Shown in pieces: positions 63,114 to 64,000 of a stretch of DNA of 64,000 bases; position 1 is the first letter of the stretch, and every line of letters begins with the position of its first letter. Source of the stretch: Pararhizobium polonicum (lineage in GTDB: Bacteria > Pseudomonadota > Alphaproteobacteria > Rhizobiales > Rhizobiaceae); the NCBI RefSeq assembly GCF_001687365.1, contig NZ_LGLV01000008.1, forward strand, positions 124,001 through 188,000, written 5' to 3'. The notes beneath the pieces were generated by a model. That model did no database searches. It had not been told where the DNA came from and worked only from the letters and a program-made list of their open reading frames with translations. The position numbers were made by a program, and so were the translations under genes.

Positions 63114-64000
63114 TCAGACCGCAGGCGGGATCACCTTCCCCGGATTCATGATTCCGTTCGGATCGAGCGCCGCCTTGATCCGGCGCATGACGCCGATTTC
63201 GGCCTGGCTGCGGGAGTGATCGAGGAAGTCGCGTTTCAGCGTGCCGATGCCGTGTTCGGCGGAGATCGAGCCTTTGTATTTTCGCACCAGATCATAGGCG
63301 ATGGTGTCGACCTCATGCAGGTCATGCGCGCTTGCATTCTCGACCCAGACGCCCACGTGCAGGTTGCTGTCGCCGACATGGCCGAAGAACGAGACGTGGG
63401 CCGCCGGGAAGCGGGCGAGAAGTGCCGCCTGGCAATCGCCGGCGAAAGCGTCGAGCTGGCCGACGGGCAGGCTGATATCGAGATTGATCAGGCCGGGCAT
63501 GAGCTGGTCCATCAGGTGGCCTTCGCGGACCGACCAGAAGGCGCGGGCCTCCTTTTCCGACTGGGCGATCAGCGCGTCGGTGACGAGACCGTCCTCGAAC
63601 GCCTTGGCAAGGAAGGCCTCAAAGCGATCCCTGTCCTCGTCGCTGCCGTCGACATCCTGTTCGATGATGATTGTGAACGGATAGGTCTTGTCGAAGAAGG
63701 TGAGCTTCAGGGCCTCGGCGTTGAAGCGGACATAGCTCTCCCACATGGCCTCGAAGGCCGACAGGCCGGACAGCGTGCGCTGGGCGGATTTGAGCAGCGA
63801 GACGACATGGCCGTAGCTTTCCAGCGCGCAGAGCGCCGTCAACCTGCTGGCCGGCAGCGGACGCAGACGCAGCACGGCGCGGGTGATAATACCGAGCGTG
63901 CCTTCCGCGCCGATGAACAGCTGGCGCAGGTCGTAGCCGGTGTTGTTCTTGGTCATCCGGTTGAGCGAGGACAACACCGTGCCATCGGCCAGCACGGCTT
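63114..64000 (-). CDS. FAD-linked oxidase, glycolate/D-lactate oxidase type (GlcD-like), 5' end outside the window
   Basis: The last 293 codons are present; the N-terminal FAD-binding half runs off the right edge. The visible part has KNNTGYDLRQLFIGAEGTLGIITRAVL (in pieces), the C-terminal HVGDSNLHVGVW, SAEHGIGTLKRDFL and KAALDPNGIMNPGKV, all standard for GlcD/D-lactate dehydrogenase C-domains. Location beside oiaX, whose product is glycolate, suggests it oxidises glycolate to glyoxylate; D-2-hydroxyacids other than glycolate remain possible. Confidence 0.87.
   Translation of the reverse strand, partial: AVLADGTVLSSLNRMTKNNTGYDLRQLFIGAEGTLGIITRAVLRLRPLPASRLTALCALESYGHVVSLLKSAQRTLSGLSAFEAMWESYVRFNAEALKLTFFDKTYPFTIIIEQDVDGSDEDRDRFEAFLAKAFEDGLVTDALIAQSEKEARAFWSVREGHLMDQLMPGLINLDISLPVGQLDAFAGDCQAALLARFPAAHVSFFGHVGDSNLHVGVWVENASAHDLHEVDTIAYDLVRKYKGSISAEHGIGTLKRDFLDHSRSQAEIGVMRRIKAALDPNGIMNPGKVIPPAV

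Overview
The window looks like chromosome or chromid DNA from a plant- or soil-associated alphaproteobacterium of the Rhizobiaceae (Rhizobium/Agrobacterium type). It is GC-rich and densely packed with ABC importers and catabolic operons. Other typical traits are a DUF1127 mini-protein, a CCUCCUCCC small RNA of the kind known from Rhizobiales, and the short GC-rich palindromic repeats common in these genomes. I saw no rRNA, tRNA, IS element, prophage or CRISPR. The species and replicon cannot be named from this sequence alone.

Layout. (1) 1-5499: end of an oligopeptide/dipeptide-type ABC importer (start of one permease, a second permease, the binding protein) and a large MalT-like LuxR regulator. 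(2) 5722-5940: DUF1127 mini-protein with a strong terminator. (3) 6053-17849: a co-directional cluster that reads as polyamine/amine uptake and breakdown. It holds a kinase-M23-aminotransferase fusion, an amidohydrolase, a four-gene spermidine/putrescine-type importer, an acetylpolyamine amidohydrolase, N-carbamoylputrescine amidase and a serine hydrolase. (4) 17876-23714: a DUF2161 nuclease-fold protein, then tetR behind a 22-bp perfect inverted repeat, and an RND efflux pair. (5) 23743-31006: a LacI-controlled sugar operon (binding protein, two permeases, GH127 beta-L-arabinofuranosidase, ATPase) with two LacI-type operators. (6) 31219-31375: a small RNA of four hairpins, each showing CCTCCTCCC in its loop. 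(7) 31580-35195: a second kinase-M23-aminotransferase fusion, divergent from an Lrp/AsnC regulator. (8) 35594-49635: a nearly complete purine degradation island (purine permease, allA, puuE-uraD fusion, uraH, xdhABC, puuD, guaD), with a GNAT gene, a YCII gene, a PIN-domain toxin-antitoxin pair and a LysR regulator among them. (9) 50449-64000: a D-apiose catabolic island.

The apiose island is the most coherent system. Its order matches the described route D-apiose -> D-apionolactone (apsD) -> D-apionate (apnL) -> 3-oxo-isoapionate (apnO) -> 3-oxo-isoapionate 4-phosphate (oiaK) -> 3-phosphoglycerate + glycolate (the RuBisCO-like protein oiaX). A ribose-type ABC importer is inside the same operon, and a glycolate-oxidase-like FAD protein starts at the window edge. 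A GntR/FCD regulator is divergent from oiaX. A motif CTGGTATRATGAG lies in front of both oiaX and apnO, and in front of apnO it lies between a good -35 and -10. A toxin-antitoxin module with its own 15-bp palindromic operator sits between the two halves of the island.

Taken together, the gene content fits growth on plant-derived apiose (pectin), beta-L-arabinofuranosides (cell-wall glycoproteins), purines/ureides, polyamines and peptides. Functions are inferred from sequence motifs and gene order; nothing here was tested by database search.
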